Assembly (NCBI RefSeq): GCF_002101705.1
Contig: NZ_LQPC01000037.1
Span: 27,185 to 91,184 of the forward strand
DNA length: 64,000 nt
Reading direction: 5' to 3'
DNA from: Mycolicibacterium iranicum
GTDB taxonomy: Bacteria > Actinomycetota > Actinomycetes > Mycobacteriales > Mycobacteriaceae
Shown: one piece after another, positions 34,672-43,214 of the stretch
How the letters are laid out: the number at the start of each line of letters is the position of its first letter
How positions within the stretch are numbered: the first letter of the stretch is position 1
Program-made: the position numbers and the translations under genes
Notes under the pieces: generated by a model
What the model was told of the DNA's origin: nothing
The model's input: the letters and a program-made list of their open reading frames with translations, nothing else
Database searches by the model: none

Positions 34672-35484
34672 GTGGAAACGCGCGAGCTCGACCACGTCGT
34701 ATACGAAAAGGACGGAGCGATCGCGCGCATCATCCTCAACAACCCCGATCGCGCCAACGCCCAGACGTCCGAAATGGTGCACAGCGTCAACACCGCCCTC
34801 GATGATGCCCAGTACGACTACGACATCAAGGTCGTCATTATCAAGGCCAACGGCAAAGGATTCTGCTCGGGCCACGTGCCCGACGGTAGCTATCCGGAGT
34901 TCAAGGCCGAACTCGACGCCTCGGGCAAGGTGTGGCGCTCGGCGGCACAGCTGTTCCTGTGGCCGGTGCTGAAGTTGTGGGAGTTCCCGAAACCCGTCAT
35001 CTCCCAGGTACACGGGTACGCCATCGGAGGCGGCACCACATGGGCGCTCATCCCCGAGATCACCGTCTGCAGCGACGACGCGTGGTTCCAGATGCCGCTT
35101 GTTCCGGGCTTCGGGCTGCCGGGTTCGGAGACGATGTTCGAGCCGTGGGTGTTCATGAATTACAAGCGGGCCGCCGAATACCTCTACACCGCTCAGAAGA
35201 TCACCGCCGAGCAGGCGCTCGAATTCGGTCTGGTGAACCGGGTCGTGCCTCGCGATCGGCTGGAAGCCGAGGTCGAAGAGCTCGCCGCGCGGATCGCGAA
35301 GGCACCGTTGATCACCCTGCAGGCGACCAAGGCCGGCATCCTGCGCGCGTGGGAGAACATGGGCTTCCGCACCCACCAGCAGGCCAGCAACGACCTGCAG
35401 GCAGTCGTGACCGGATCCAAAGAATTTCAGGCTTACGTGGCGGAGTTGATGAAGAAGTCGGCCAAGCCCTCTGACCGAGTCTGA
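34672..35484 (+). CDS. Enoyl-CoA hydratase/isomerase (crotonase)
   Basis: 270 residues from GTG 34672 (VETRELDHVVYEKDGAIARI). This start is chosen because AGGAGG at 34658-34663 sits 8 bp upstream; ATG 34651 has no ribosome-binding site and would put AGGAGG inside the gene. Crotonase landmarks: NNPDRANAQTSEMVHSVNTA, GFCSGHVPDG, QVHGYAIGGGTTWALIPE, and PGFGLPGSETMFEPW in place of the usual Glu-bearing loop. Replacement of the catalytic-loop residues suggests a substrate other than simple enoyl-CoA. It is followed 2 bp later by an acyl-CoA dehydrogenase gene. Confidence 0.9.
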   Translation: METRELDHVVYEKDGAIARIILNNPDRANAQTSEMVHSVNTALDDAQYDYDIKVVIIKANGKGFCSGHVPDGSYPEFKAELDASGKVWRSAAQLFLWPVLKLWEFPKPVISQVHGYAIGGGTTWALIPEITVCSDDAWFQMPLVPGFGLPGSETMFEPWVFMNYKRAAEYLYTAQKITAEQALEFGLVNRVVPRDRLEAEVEELAARIAKAPLITLQATKAGILRAWENMGFRTHQQASNDLQAVVTGSKEFQAYVAELMKKSAKPSDRV

Positions 35485-35486
35485 CC

Positions 35487-36689
35487 GTGCCGCTCAGCCC
35501 GATCGTGCGTTTCGGCGGCGGCCCGCATGTCGACCGGCTGCGAGCCGAGCTGCGCTCGTGGCTGGACGAGCATCTGCCCGACGAGTTCCGGCGCACTGCA
35601 GCCAATCCCGACTACCTACCCCGCGACAGCCACGACCGCGCCGTCCAGTTCTGCCAAGCTCTGCACCAGCGGGGGTGGTTTGTGCCGCAGTGGCCGGTGG
35701 AATTCGGCGGCGGCGGACTCGGCGTGGTCGAGCAGGTGGTCATTCGCGAGGAGCTGGCCTACGCGGGCGCACCGATGGTCAACACCAACGGCGTCAACAT
35801 GCTCGCCCCCGTTTTGTTCCGGTTCGGGACCCGTGAGCAACAGGAGGAGCATCTACCGAAAATCGCTCGTTCCGAACGTATGTGGGCACAGGGGTACTCC
35901 GAACCCGAAGCTGGATCCGATCTCGCGGCCCTGCGTATGACGGCCCGCAGGGACGGCGACGACTACATCCTCGACGGACAGAAGACGTGGACCAGCAACG
36001 GCGTTCTGGCCGACTGGATCTTCGTGTTGGCTCGCACGGCACCCCTCGGAGCCAAACGTCAGGCCGGAATCTCCTTCTTCCTCGTGGATCTCGATACTCC
36101 CGGAATCACTCGTAGGCCGATCCGCTCCATGACGGGCTACCCGACATTCGCCGAGGAGTTCTTCGACGGCGTCCGGGTCCCCGCGGCGAACCTCGTCGGC
36201 GAGGAGGGTGAGGGCTGGCAGGTCGCGAAGGCCCTGCTCGTCGCGGAGCGGTCCAATGTGACCAGGGCCGCCCAGGCCCAGCGCTACCTCGACGAATTGG
36301 TCGACTGGTGCCGTTGTCAGCGCGGCTCCTCACACGATCCCCTTGCCGACCCTGTCACCAGGCTCGCGCTTGCGCGAGCTGTAGAGCGAGTCGAGGTCGG
36401 ACGCGCGCTGTCCTATCGGGTCGCCCATCAGCAGGCCGCCGGCCAGCTTGATTCTGCGCTGCCGTCGCTGTCGAAGCTGTACCACTCCGAACTCACCGCT
36501 GAGCTGCGCCAGCTGGGCTTGACGATTCTTGGCCCGGCCGGGGCCTTGCTCCCCGAGGATCCCGACGCGCTGCTCCACGGCCACTTTTCCGAGGGTCTCC
36601 TGCTGTCGCTGCTCCATACGATCGGCGGTGGAACCAGTGAAATTCAGCGTGACCTGATTTCGACTGCAGGCCTGGGACTTCCGCGCTAA
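35487..36689 (+). CDS. Acyl-CoA dehydrogenase, GGTSEIQRD-type
   Basis: 400 residues from GTG 35487, 2 bp after the crotonase stop. Landmarks: WPVEFGGGGLGVVEQVVIRE, YSEPEAGSDLAALRMTAR, ILDGQKTWTSNGVLADWIFV and the C-terminal IGGGTSEIQRDLISTAGLGLP. Unlike the three other genes of this type in the window, it has no adjacent TWEH-type partner. It may be homomeric, or may pair in trans with the equally solitary subunit at 52.4 kb (inference). Its end overlaps the convergent crotonase by 4 bp. Confidence 0.92.
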   Translation: MPLSPIVRFGGGPHVDRLRAELRSWLDEHLPDEFRRTAANPDYLPRDSHDRAVQFCQALHQRGWFVPQWPVEFGGGGLGVVEQVVIREELAYAGAPMVNTNGVNMLAPVLFRFGTREQQEEHLPKIARSERMWAQGYSEPEAGSDLAALRMTARRDGDDYILDGQKTWTSNGVLADWIFVLARTAPLGAKRQAGISFFLVDLDTPGITRRPIRSMTGYPTFAEEFFDGVRVPAANLVGEEGEGWQVAKALLVAERSNVTRAAQAQRYLDELVDWCRCQRGSSHDPLADPVTRLALARAVERVEVGRALSYRVAHQQAAGQLDSALPSLSKLYHSELTAELRQLGLTILGPAGALLPEDPDALLHGHFSEGLLLSLLHTIGGGTSEIQRDLISTAGLGLPR

Positions 36690-37444
36690 CCGAACTGCGC
36701 GCGTCCTATGGAGGCCGCCGAGCGCTGCTGCGCGACCGTGGCCACCGCAAGTTCCAGCGGGTGAAAGGACGCCAGCGCAACGGCCTCGACGGACGCGATG
36801 AGCCGCTTGGTCAGCTCACAGGCACCGGCATCGGCTTCCGCGAGCTCACGGGCGATCGCGACGGCGTCATCGACGGCCGCCCCCTGCTCCGCCAGATCTG
36901 TGACCAGACCCAGCCGATGGGCGTCGTCAGCGGGTAATCGGTTGCCGCGCAACAATAGCGACGATGCTCGGTGCCTCCCCAACTGCTGGGTCAACCGCCA
37001 GGCGAGGCCGCCATCGGGCACCACCGCACGGGCGACGAACGGCGCGGAGAAAAAGGCGTCCCGAGCCGCAACCACCAGGTCACACGACAGCGCAAGACTC
37101 CAACCCAGACCGACGGCGGCCCCCTCGACCGCCGCGATCGTGGGCGCGGGGATCTCGCGAAGTTGCGCCATCACCTGTTGCGCGTGCTCGACGCGCCCCG
37201 CCGGCCCCATCGGTCCGTCGCCGTGGGCCGGTCCCGTCTTCAGATCACCGCCGGCGCTGAAAAAGCCGCCATTGCCGGCCAGCACGACGCCGCGGGCGTC
37301 GTGGACCTCGGCGAGTACGGCTGACAATTCCGTCCAGGACTCGTAACGCAGCGAGTTCCGCTGTGCCGGGCGGTTCAGCAGAATCAGCGCGATACCGTCC
37401 CGGTCCTTGAGCAGGACCAGCGGTTCGTCGGAGGCGGTGGACAC
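36686..37444 (-). CDS. Enoyl-CoA hydratase/isomerase (crotonase)
   Basis: 252 residues from GTG 37444, sharing one base with the stop of the upstream crotonase (TAGTG). Landmarks: LILLNRPAQRNSLRYESWTE, GGFFSAGGDLKTGP, AVEGAAVGLGWSLALSCDLV, ARAVVPDGGLAWRLTQQLGR. PDGG with Asp resembles PaaG-like isomerases. Last gene of the minus-strand operon E1, lipoyl protein, crotonase, NMO, crotonase, crotonase. Confidence 0.9.
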   Translation of the reverse strand: MSTASDEPLVLLKDRDGIALILLNRPAQRNSLRYESWTELSAVLAEVHDARGVVLAGNGGFFSAGGDLKTGPAHGDGPMGPAGRVEHAQQVMAQLREIPAPTIAAVEGAAVGLGWSLALSCDLVVAARDAFFSAPFVARAVVPDGGLAWRLTQQLGRHRASSLLLRGNRLPADDAHRLGLVTDLAEQGAAVDDAVAIARELAEADAGACELTKRLIASVEAVALASFHPLELAVATVAQQRSAASIGRAQFG

Positions 37445-38241
37445 TAGCGGTTGAGGAACTGGTCGATGGCCGCGCGGTGCTCCGGCGTGGTGAAGCACTC
37501 CGTTTCCGCAGAGATCCCGAACTCGAGAATGGCCGTCACCGCCCGTTCAGCGTGCAGGTTGAGCGTGCGTTTGGTGTCCTGCACCGCGCGCGCCGGCAGC
37601 GCCGCGAGCCGGTGTGCGAGCGCGAGACCTTCGGCCTTGATGTCGGCGTGGGGCACCACCCGGTTGGCAAGACCTAACTCGACCGCCTTGTCGGCCCTGA
37701 TCTTCTCCCCCAGTAGCAGGTACTCCTTGGCTTTCAGCAGGCTCATCAACAGCGGCCAAAGCACCGATCCCCCGTCGCCTGCCACCAGGCCGCTGGCGAC
37801 ATGGGTATCGGCGAAGAATGAGCGGTCCGACATCAAGACGATGTCGCACAGCACGGCGATGCTGCACCCAAATCCGACGGCGGGCCCGTTTACGGCGGCC
37901 ACGATCGGCAGCGGAAAGTCGATCATGTCGCGCACGATGCGCCGAGCATCGCGCATCCCCTCGCGGCGGGTTACCGGATTCTCGACGTGGGTGTGCAACC
38001 ACTCGACGAGATCGCCTCCAGCGGAGAAGAAGTCACCCGTTCCGGTCAGCAGGACCGCTCGGGCATCGGCAACCTCCCCCAGCGTGGTCCACAGTCGGGC
38101 GAATGCACCATGCATGCGGTTGTTGACCGCGTTGGCGTTGCCGGGGTTGTTGAGGGTGACGATTCGAACGGGGCCATCCGCGGCGACGAGTATCTCGTCG
38201 CATCCGGTGATCTCAGCGGTGCCCTGCGGAAGGTCGGTCAT
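37444..38241 (-). CDS. Enoyl-CoA hydratase/isomerase (crotonase)
   Basis: 265 residues from ATG 38241, overlapping the end of the NMO-like gene by 29 bp. Landmarks: VTLNNPGNANAVNNRMHGAF, GDFFSAGGDLVEWLHTH, AVNGPAVGFGCSIAVLCDIV, ASGLVAGDGGSVLWPLLMSL. The GDGG Asp points to PaaG-like rather than classic hydratase chemistry. It is very close to another crotonase gene downstream; the two could form a hetero-oligomer or handle successive double-bond shifts (inference). Confidence 0.9.
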   Translation of the reverse strand: MTDLPQGTAEITGCDEILVAADGPVRIVTLNNPGNANAVNNRMHGAFARLWTTLGEVADARAVLLTGTGDFFSAGGDLVEWLHTHVENPVTRREGMRDARRIVRDMIDFPLPIVAAVNGPAVGFGCSIAVLCDIVLMSDRSFFADTHVASGLVAGDGGSVLWPLLMSLLKAKEYLLLGEKIRADKAVELGLANRVVPHADIKAEGLALAHRLAALPARAVQDTKRTLNLHAERAVTAILEFGISAETECFTTPEHRAAIDQFLNR

Positions 38242-39211
38242 CGCATCGCACACCCGCCAATCGGTCACTGATGATGTTCTCGGCGTCCGCAACAATGCGG
38301 TGGACGACCTCACCGGCCGAGGGAATGTCGTCGATCAATCCCATCGCGGTGCCGATCCACCAGATACCGGCTTCGAGGTCGCCAGTCTCGTAAACCTTCA
38401 CGCCGCGCTTGCCGGCGACCAGATGCGCGATGTCCTCGAATTGTCCACCCTTGTTGAGGATTTCGACGACTTCACGCGAGATGGTGTTGCTCGCCACCCG
38501 TCCGGTGTTCCGCAGCGTCCGGAAGATCAATTCCGTGCCCAGTTCATTACCGGCGACGATGGCCTCCTTCACCCTCTGATGAATCGGCGACTCGACCGTG
38601 CACATGAATCGCGAGCCCATATTGATGCCATCCGCACCGAGTGCGAGCGCCGCGACCAGGCCACGCCCGTCAGCGAAGCCCCCGGAGGCGATCATCGGAA
38701 TCTCGATCTCCTTGGCGGCGGCGGGAATGAGCACCAGGCCGGGGATGTCGTCCTCCCCCGGGTGACCCGCGCACTCGAATCCGTCGATGCTGATGCCGTC
38801 GACACCGAGGCTCTGCGCCTTGACCGCGTGACGCACCGAGGTGCACTTGTGCAGCACCTTGATGCCGTTGTCGTGGAAGATCGGCAGGTGCGGACCAGGG
38901 TTGGAACCGGCCGTCTCGACGATCTTGATGCCCGCGTCGACAATCACCTGGCGGTACTCCTCGTACGGCGGCGGGTTGATTGTCGGCAGGATGGTCAGGT
39001 TGACGCCGAACGGCTTGTCGGTGAGGTCCCTCGCCCGCGCAATCTCGTTGGCCAGATCAGCGGGAGTCGGCTGTGTCAGCGCCGTGATGAGTCCTAACCC
39101 GCCTGCTTCCGACACCGCTGCGGCGAGCTCAGCCCTGCCCACCCACTGCATGCCGCCCTGGACGATGGGTGCCTCGATACCGAAGGATTCGGTGAACTTG
39201 GTGGTTATCAA
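38213..39211 (-). CDS. Nitronate monooxygenase/2-nitropropane dioxygenase-like flavoprotein
   Basis: 332 residues from TTG 39211 (LITTKFTESFGIEAPIVQGG), 16 bp after the crotonase stop, with AAAGGA upstream. The open frame further upstream is Arg/Pro-rich and non-family. FMN TIM barrel: IVQGGMQWVGRAELAAAVSE, ISIDGFECAGHPGEDD with the family His, MIASGGFADGRGLVAALALG and ADGINMGSRFMCTVESP. Family members oxidise nitronates, but many act as FMN enoyl reductases in CoA pathways. In this crotonase-rich operon an enoyl-reductase-like or double-bond role is likely (inference). Confidence 0.88.
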   Translation of the reverse strand: MITTKFTESFGIEAPIVQGGMQWVGRAELAAAVSEAGGLGLITALTQPTPADLANEIARARDLTDKPFGVNLTILPTINPPPYEEYRQVIVDAGIKIVETAGSNPGPHLPIFHDNGIKVLHKCTSVRHAVKAQSLGVDGISIDGFECAGHPGEDDIPGLVLIPAAAKEIEIPMIASGGFADGRGLVAALALGADGINMGSRFMCTVESPIHQRVKEAIVAGNELGTELIFRTLRNTGRVASNTISREVVEILNKGGQFEDIAHLVAGKRGVKVYETGDLEAGIWWIGTAMGLIDDIPSAGEVVHRIVADAENIISDRLAGVRCDDRPSAGHR

Positions 39212-39227
39212 GGGTTGTTCGGTCCTT

Positions 39228-40115
39228 TCACGAGTCCCTCGGCGCCCAGGCGGGCCTGCGGGTGGAGACGAACGCGTCGCGCTCGGATGTGGTAGGCCAG
39301 TCGGGCGGCCGCTTCTGGAGGAACGCCGTGAACGCCTCGATCTGCTCGGCGGTACCCATCGAGGCCCAGTATCCCGAGACATCGACTGGCGGAAGCGCGC
39401 GCGACATCTCGCGTTTCATCGCCGCGCGGGCGGCCGGCCCTGTGTTGCGCACTCGGTCCAGTAACGCTGCGGTCTGCGCCTCTAGCTCGTCGTGTGGAAC
39501 GACCTTGCCCACCAGCCCGAGCCGCTCGGCTTCTCCTGCATCGATCCAATCGTTGCCGTAGATCAGGTGATTGGCGCGCAACGTGCCAATTCGTTGAGGT
39601 ATGCGCGCGGCGATGAAAGCCTCGTATACCCCGCGGGTGAGATCAGGTATGCGTAGCCGCGCCTGATCCGATGCAATGACCAGGTCTGCGTATAGCGTCA
39701 TGACGAGTCCGCCGCCGAGCGCGAGACCGTTCACGGCGCATACGACGATCTTGGGGATCTTGCCGAGCGTCTCGAACGGCGTCGCGTCGTAGGCCTCGGT
39801 GAACGAATCCCACCGCCGATCGGGATTGCCGACGGCGTTCATGTCGCCGCCCGCGCAGAAGACGTCATCCGCGCCGGTGATCACCAGGAAATTCAGTGCG
39901 GGTTCGTCGGCCACGATCATCGCGGCACGCTTGATCCCGTGATATCCGTCCGCGGTCAACGCGTTTCGTTTCTCCGGGCGATCGATCGTCACGGTCAGCG
40001 TGTCGCCGTCGATGGCGGCAGACAGCTCCGCAGCCGCGAGGTCGACACGAGCGGGGAGGCCCGTCATGAAATGACCAGCATCATTCGTCATGAAATGACG
40101 GCCATCATTCGTCAT
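39228..40115 (-). CDS. Enoyl-CoA hydratase/isomerase with repeated N-terminus
   Basis: 295 residues if read from ATG 40115 (ATGA overlap with the lipoyl gene). The first 16 residues are two copies of MTND(G/A)(R/G)HF, and a third copy begins at residue 17 (MTGLPARV). They come from a 24-bp tandem repeat, so ATG 40091 and ATG 40067 are equally valid starts. The body is a crotonase: VTIDRPEKRNALTADGYHGI, VFCAGGDMNAVGN, AVNGLALGGGLVMTLYADLV, LTRGVYEAFIAARIPQRIG and a C-terminal FLQKRPPDWP. Its active-site loop (RGVYEAF) is unlike the PDGG members nearby. Confidence 0.9.
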   Translation of the reverse strand: MTNDGRHFMTNDAGHFMTGLPARVDLAAAELSAAIDGDTLTVTIDRPEKRNALTADGYHGIKRAAMIVADEPALNFLVITGADDVFCAGGDMNAVGNPDRRWDSFTEAYDATPFETLGKIPKIVVCAVNGLALGGGLVMTLYADLVIASDQARLRIPDLTRGVYEAFIAARIPQRIGTLRANHLIYGNDWIDAGEAERLGLVGKVVPHDELEAQTAALLDRVRNTGPAARAAMKREMSRALPPVDVSGYWASMGTAEQIEAFTAFLQKRPPDWPTTSERDAFVSTRRPAWAPRDS

Positions 40116-40123
40116 GAAATGAC
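40062..40123. repeat. 24-bp in-frame tandem repeat at a stop/start junction
   Basis: CGTCATGAAATGAC occurs at 40062, 40086 and 40110, exactly 24 bp apart, with nearly identical spacers. Each copy carries a possible start codon for the minus-strand crotonase; the outermost also carries the lipoyl gene's stop. The pattern looks like duplication of the gene junction by slippage. Confidence 0.93.
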
Positions 40124-40339
40124 GGCGACGAGGGCGCCGATGTCGTAGGTCCCGCCCTCCGATACCTTCCAGGACACCGTCCCCGACGCGGGCGCCTCGA
40201 TGTCCATCTCCACTTTGTCGGTGGCAATGGAGTACAACGGCTCACCCTCGCTGACCGTCGCACCCTCCTCGACGAAGAACTCGGTCACCTCGGCTTCGGT
40301 GATCGCGTCGCCGGGCTTGGGAATCCGAACCTCCGTCAT
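40112..40339 (-). CDS. Stand-alone lipoyl (biotin/lipoyl-attachment) domain protein
   Basis: 75 residues, ATGA overlap with the E1 gene and with the crotonase gene. It is a single flattened beta-barrel: IPKPGDAITEAEVTEFFVEE, lipoylation loop SIATDKVEMDIEAPASG with the target Lys between Asp and Val, and VSEGGTYDIGALVAVIS. It is the lipoyl domain of an E2 but has no subunit-binding or acyltransferase domain, so it could carry the acyl group from the adjacent E1 to an E2 core or another acceptor encoded elsewhere (inference). Confidence 0.92.
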   Translation of the reverse strand: MTEVRIPKPGDAITEAEVTEFFVEEGATVSEGEPLYSIATDKVEMDIEAPASGTVSWKVSEGGTYDIGALVAVIS

Positions 40340-42357
40340 GCGATCCTCCTGATGGCGTCGACAAGCGCAGCGGCACTGGGACGGCACGCGGCCTCCAGCG
40401 TGGCCGCCCGAGGCACCGGGGTATAGGTCCCGGCGACACGTTGAATCGGTGCACTCAGCGCACCGAAGAGTTCTGTTCCGACTGATGCCGCGATCTCGGC
40501 ACCCGGACCGCAGAAGCCGACCGATTCGTGCGCCACGACCAGACGCGTCGTCTTGCGCACCGAGGCGAGCACCGTCGCCATGTCGAGCGGCACCAACGTC
40601 CGCAAGTCCACGATCTCGACGGAAATACCGTCGGCGGCAAGCTCGTCGGCTGCCTGCAGGGCGGCGTGAACCATCACGCCGTAGGTGACCACCGAAACGT
40701 CGGATCCCTCGCGCTTCACATCTGCCTGACCGAGCGGGATCGCGTAGTCCGCCACGGGAACAGGGCCCTTGCCGCCGCCGTAATACAACTTCATGGACTC
40801 GATGAACAGACACGGGTCGTCGTCGGCGAGGCACGTGTTGAGCAGTCCCACCGCATCGGCGGCGGTACTCGGCCACACCACCTTCAAACCCGGAGTGTGC
40901 ATGGCCCACGCCTCGAACGCCTGCGAATGTTGCGCTCCCGCAGCCATTCCCACCATCGTGCGGATCACCAACGGCGCACTCGTGCGCCCACCGGACATGT
41001 ACCGCACTTTTGCGGCGTGGTTGGCGATCTGATCCATTGCCACCCCGAGGAAGTCCATGAACATCAGCTCGGCCACCGGCCGCAGTCCGCCGAGCGACGC
41101 GCCGATCGCAGCCCCGATGATCGAAGACTCGGCGATAGGCGTGTCGAGAACGCGATCCTCGCCGTACTTCGCGGACAGCCCGGCGGTGACCTTGAACATG
41201 CCGCCACCGGAGGGGTCGCCGATATCCTCGCCCAGCAACACGATCGTGTCGTCCGCAGCCATCGCCCGGTCCAGGGTGCGGTTCACCGCCTGCACGAGAC
41301 CGAGTTCTTCGGTGTCGCCGCCGGGCATCTCGACGCGCGAATGACCCTCGGAAGTTATCTCAGACCCGTTGTCGGAGAACACATCCCGCTTGAGTTCGTC
41401 GATTCCCGGCGGCGACGACGCCACCGCCGCGGTGAACGCGTCATCCAGCTCAGCGGACACATCCGCGTCGACGGTGTCGAGATCAGTAACGCTGGCGAGA
41501 CCCTCGTCGATCAAGCGACGGCGGTAGCGGTCGAACGGCGGGTCAGCCCGCTTCGCAGCCAGTTCGTCCTGATCTGCGTATCCCATCGCGTCACCGAAAT
41601 AGTGACCCTGCAGTCGGTACGCGACGGCCTCGACGAATGTCGGTCCGTCGCCGGCTCTGGCCCGATCAGCGGCTACGGCGACGGCCTCGTACACCGCGTG
41701 CGGGTCGGTGCCGTCGACCGTGACACCCGGCATGCCGTAACCGGCGGCGCGATCTGATAGCCGATCGGAGCGGGTATACCGGCTGTAGGCCGTTCCTTCG
41801 GCCCAGGAGTTGTTCTGACAGAAGAAAATCACCGGAAGGCGCCATACCGCGGCCATGTTCATGGCCTCGTGGACGTATCCGATGCTGGTGGCGCCATCGC
41901 CGAAGCTCACCAGGACCACCTGACCGGAGTGTCGCCGCGTTGCGGCCAGGGCGATGCCGTTCGCGATGAGCGGACCCGCACCCACGATGCCGGTGGTCCA
42001 TGCGACTCCGTGTTCGGGATCGTAGATTCCCATCGCGCCGGCTTTGCCTCTCGACAATCCGGCCTCGCGGCCCAGGATTTCGGCGAAGTATCCGCGTAGG
42101 TCGATGCCCTTGGCGAGGACGTCGCCCAGTCCGCGGTAGGTCGTCACGAGCTGGTCGCCGTCCGCCAGTGCAAGCATGGCGCCCGCCGACATCGCTTCGT
42201 GACCGTCGACCGGCCAGTAACTCATGGCTGCCTCGCCCGAGGACAGCGCCTTGCGGACGCGTTTGTCGCCGTGGTGGACCTTGCTCATCAATCGGTACAG
42301 CGCCAGTGCGCGTTCCCCCGTCGGCGATGACGGTTCGGTGTCCAACTGGGTTGACAT
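40336..42357 (-). CDS. 2-oxoacid dehydrogenase E1, alpha-beta fusion
   Basis: 673 residues from ATG 42357, with GAGGAG about 6 bp upstream. E1-alpha part (residues about 15-330): TTYRGLGDVLAKGID, the TPP motif running from FGDGATSIGYVHEAMNMAAV to CQNNSWA. E1-beta part (about 345-673): LLGEDIGDPSGGGMFKVTAG, DTPIAESSIIGAAIGASLGG, AGAQHSQAFEAWAMHTPGLK and AHESVGFCGPGAEIAA. It decarboxylates a 2-oxoacid and reductively acylates a lipoyl domain. Most similar in layout to acetoin, pyruvate and branched-chain E1 components. It is the first gene of a six-gene operon; a lipoyl protein follows, but no E2 core or E3 is present. Confidence 0.93.
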   Translation of the reverse strand: MSTQLDTEPSSPTGERALALYRLMSKVHHGDKRVRKALSSGEAAMSYWPVDGHEAMSAGAMLALADGDQLVTTYRGLGDVLAKGIDLRGYFAEILGREAGLSRGKAGAMGIYDPEHGVAWTTGIVGAGPLIANGIALAATRRHSGQVVLVSFGDGATSIGYVHEAMNMAAVWRLPVIFFCQNNSWAEGTAYSRYTRSDRLSDRAAGYGMPGVTVDGTDPHAVYEAVAVAADRARAGDGPTFVEAVAYRLQGHYFGDAMGYADQDELAAKRADPPFDRYRRRLIDEGLASVTDLDTVDADVSAELDDAFTAAVASSPPGIDELKRDVFSDNGSEITSEGHSRVEMPGGDTEELGLVQAVNRTLDRAMAADDTIVLLGEDIGDPSGGGMFKVTAGLSAKYGEDRVLDTPIAESSIIGAAIGASLGGLRPVAELMFMDFLGVAMDQIANHAAKVRYMSGGRTSAPLVIRTMVGMAAGAQHSQAFEAWAMHTPGLKVVWPSTAADAVGLLNTCLADDDPCLFIESMKLYYGGGKGPVPVADYAIPLGQADVKREGSDVSVVTYGVMVHAALQAADELAADGISVEIVDLRTLVPLDMATVLASVRKTTRLVVAHESVGFCGPGAEIAASVGTELFGALSAPIQRVAGTYTPVPRAATLEAACRPSAAALVDAIRRIA

Positions 42358-42387
42358 CAACACTCCTCGACGGTCTGGCGGCTCAGT

Positions 42388-42410
42388 CTACAATAGAACG
42401 TATTCTGTTC
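42388..42410 (-). promoter_or_regulatory. Operator site H, upstream of the E1 operon
   Basis: Minus strand: GAACA, centre GAATACGTTCTAT, TGTAG. TTCTAT fits a -10 box for the E1 operon; the start codon is about 35 nt further on with its own ribosome-binding site. The site touches the stop codon of the gene at 42409. Confidence 0.66.
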
Positions 42411-42813
42411 AATCGTTCCGCGCGTTGACCTTTTCCAACTCTGCCGCGAACAGCATGCGATCGAAGTAACACCGCTCCAGAATGAGGCCGTCACCATCGA
42501 ACCCGAACAGGTTGATGCTCAACATATCGACGGGCGTGCCGGGGCAAGTGGTCCTGGTCTCGACGATCAACCCGTCGGCCGAGTGGAACACCTGCTCGGC
42601 GACATAGTGCATCCTTGGCAGCTGCTCCCACTGCGTCAGGATCATCTGCCGCACCGCCGCATCGCCGTCGTAAACCATGGCGGTGGGGACGATCTCGTAG
42701 CGAGGATGGGCGAACGTGGCCATGATCGCCTCGAGGTCGCGATCGTTCTCCCCTGCGACATGCCGGAGCACCAGCGCCTCGCGGCGACGGTACAGATCCG
42801 CGGCCGCGCTCAC
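42409..42813 (-). CDS. SnoaL/NTF2-like protein
   Basis: 134 residues from GTG 42813, overlapping the DUF35 stop by 4 bp. Longer reading lies over the DUF35 gene and is Cys/Arg-rich noise. Landmarks: LYRRREALVLRHVAGENDRD, TFAHPRYEIVPTAMVYDGDA, EQLPRMHYVAEQVFHSADGL, INLFGFDGDGLILERCYFDR. Small NTF2-like barrel of unknown reaction. Last gene of a tightly overlapping five-gene operon LLM, acyl-CoA synthetase, thiolase-like, DUF35, SnoaL. Confidence 0.84.
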   Translation of the reverse strand: MSAAADLYRRREALVLRHVAGENDRDLEAIMATFAHPRYEIVPTAMVYDGDAAVRQMILTQWEQLPRMHYVAEQVFHSADGLIVETRTTCPGTPVDMLSINLFGFDGDGLILERCYFDRMLFAAELEKVNARND

Positions 42814-43214
42814 GCGGACTCGAACGCCGGCAGGTTCCGACCATCCGGGAGCGGTGTCCACGCCAGGCGGACGACTGCTCCGACTGCAGGCGGCGGCCCG
42901 AATACATTGGACATGATTCGTACACCCTCCTCGAGGTCCACCAGCACCACCGAATAGGGCACCTTGTCGGCGAGCGCGGGCAGCGCAGGCCGGTGATGCA
43001 CGCTCACCGCATACAACACACCCCTTCCCGACAACCGCTCCCAGCGCAGCTCGTCGTGCCCGCAGTGGGGGCACGCGAAGCGCGGATACCACACCAGGCG
43101 GGCACACCCGGCGCAGCGCTGCATGTGTAGTTCACGTTCACGAGTCGCGGCCCAGAAGGGCGCGGACACCGCAGAGGGCTCGGGCACCGGGATGCCGGAG
43201 TCGGTCGCGGTCAC
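42810..43214 (-). CDS. DUF35 zinc-ribbon plus OB-fold protein
   Basis: 134 residues, GTG start with 4-bp overlap. A rubredoxin-like zinc ribbon comes first (CAGCARLVWYPRFACPHCGH, with four Cys), then an OB fold (GRGVLYAVSVHHRP, YSVVLVDLEEGVRIMSNVFG). Such proteins bind acyl-CoA-active thiolase-like partners, as ChsH2 does with Ltp2. The thiolase-like gene directly upstream, overlapping by 4 bp, is the obvious partner. Compare the ribbon-less relative at 6.5 kb. Confidence 0.9.
   Translation of the reverse strand: MTATDSGIPVPEPSAVSAPFWAATRERELHMQRCAGCARLVWYPRFACPHCGHDELRWERLSGRGVLYAVSVHHRPALPALADKVPYSVVLVDLEEGVRIMSNVFGPPPAVGAVVRLAWTPLPDGRNLPAFESA

Noticed and set aside
40112..40909. A 265-residue reading of the lipoyl gene region
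   Set aside because: Only the last 75 residues are a lipoyl domain; the rest is an out-of-frame reading of the E1 C-terminus, and ATG 40339 overlaps the E1 stop by 4 bp.
42388..42410. KstR-type operator at site H
   Set aside because: TAGAACGTATTCTG differs from TnnAACnnGTTnnA in the second half, and the 23-bp cluster motif explains the site better.
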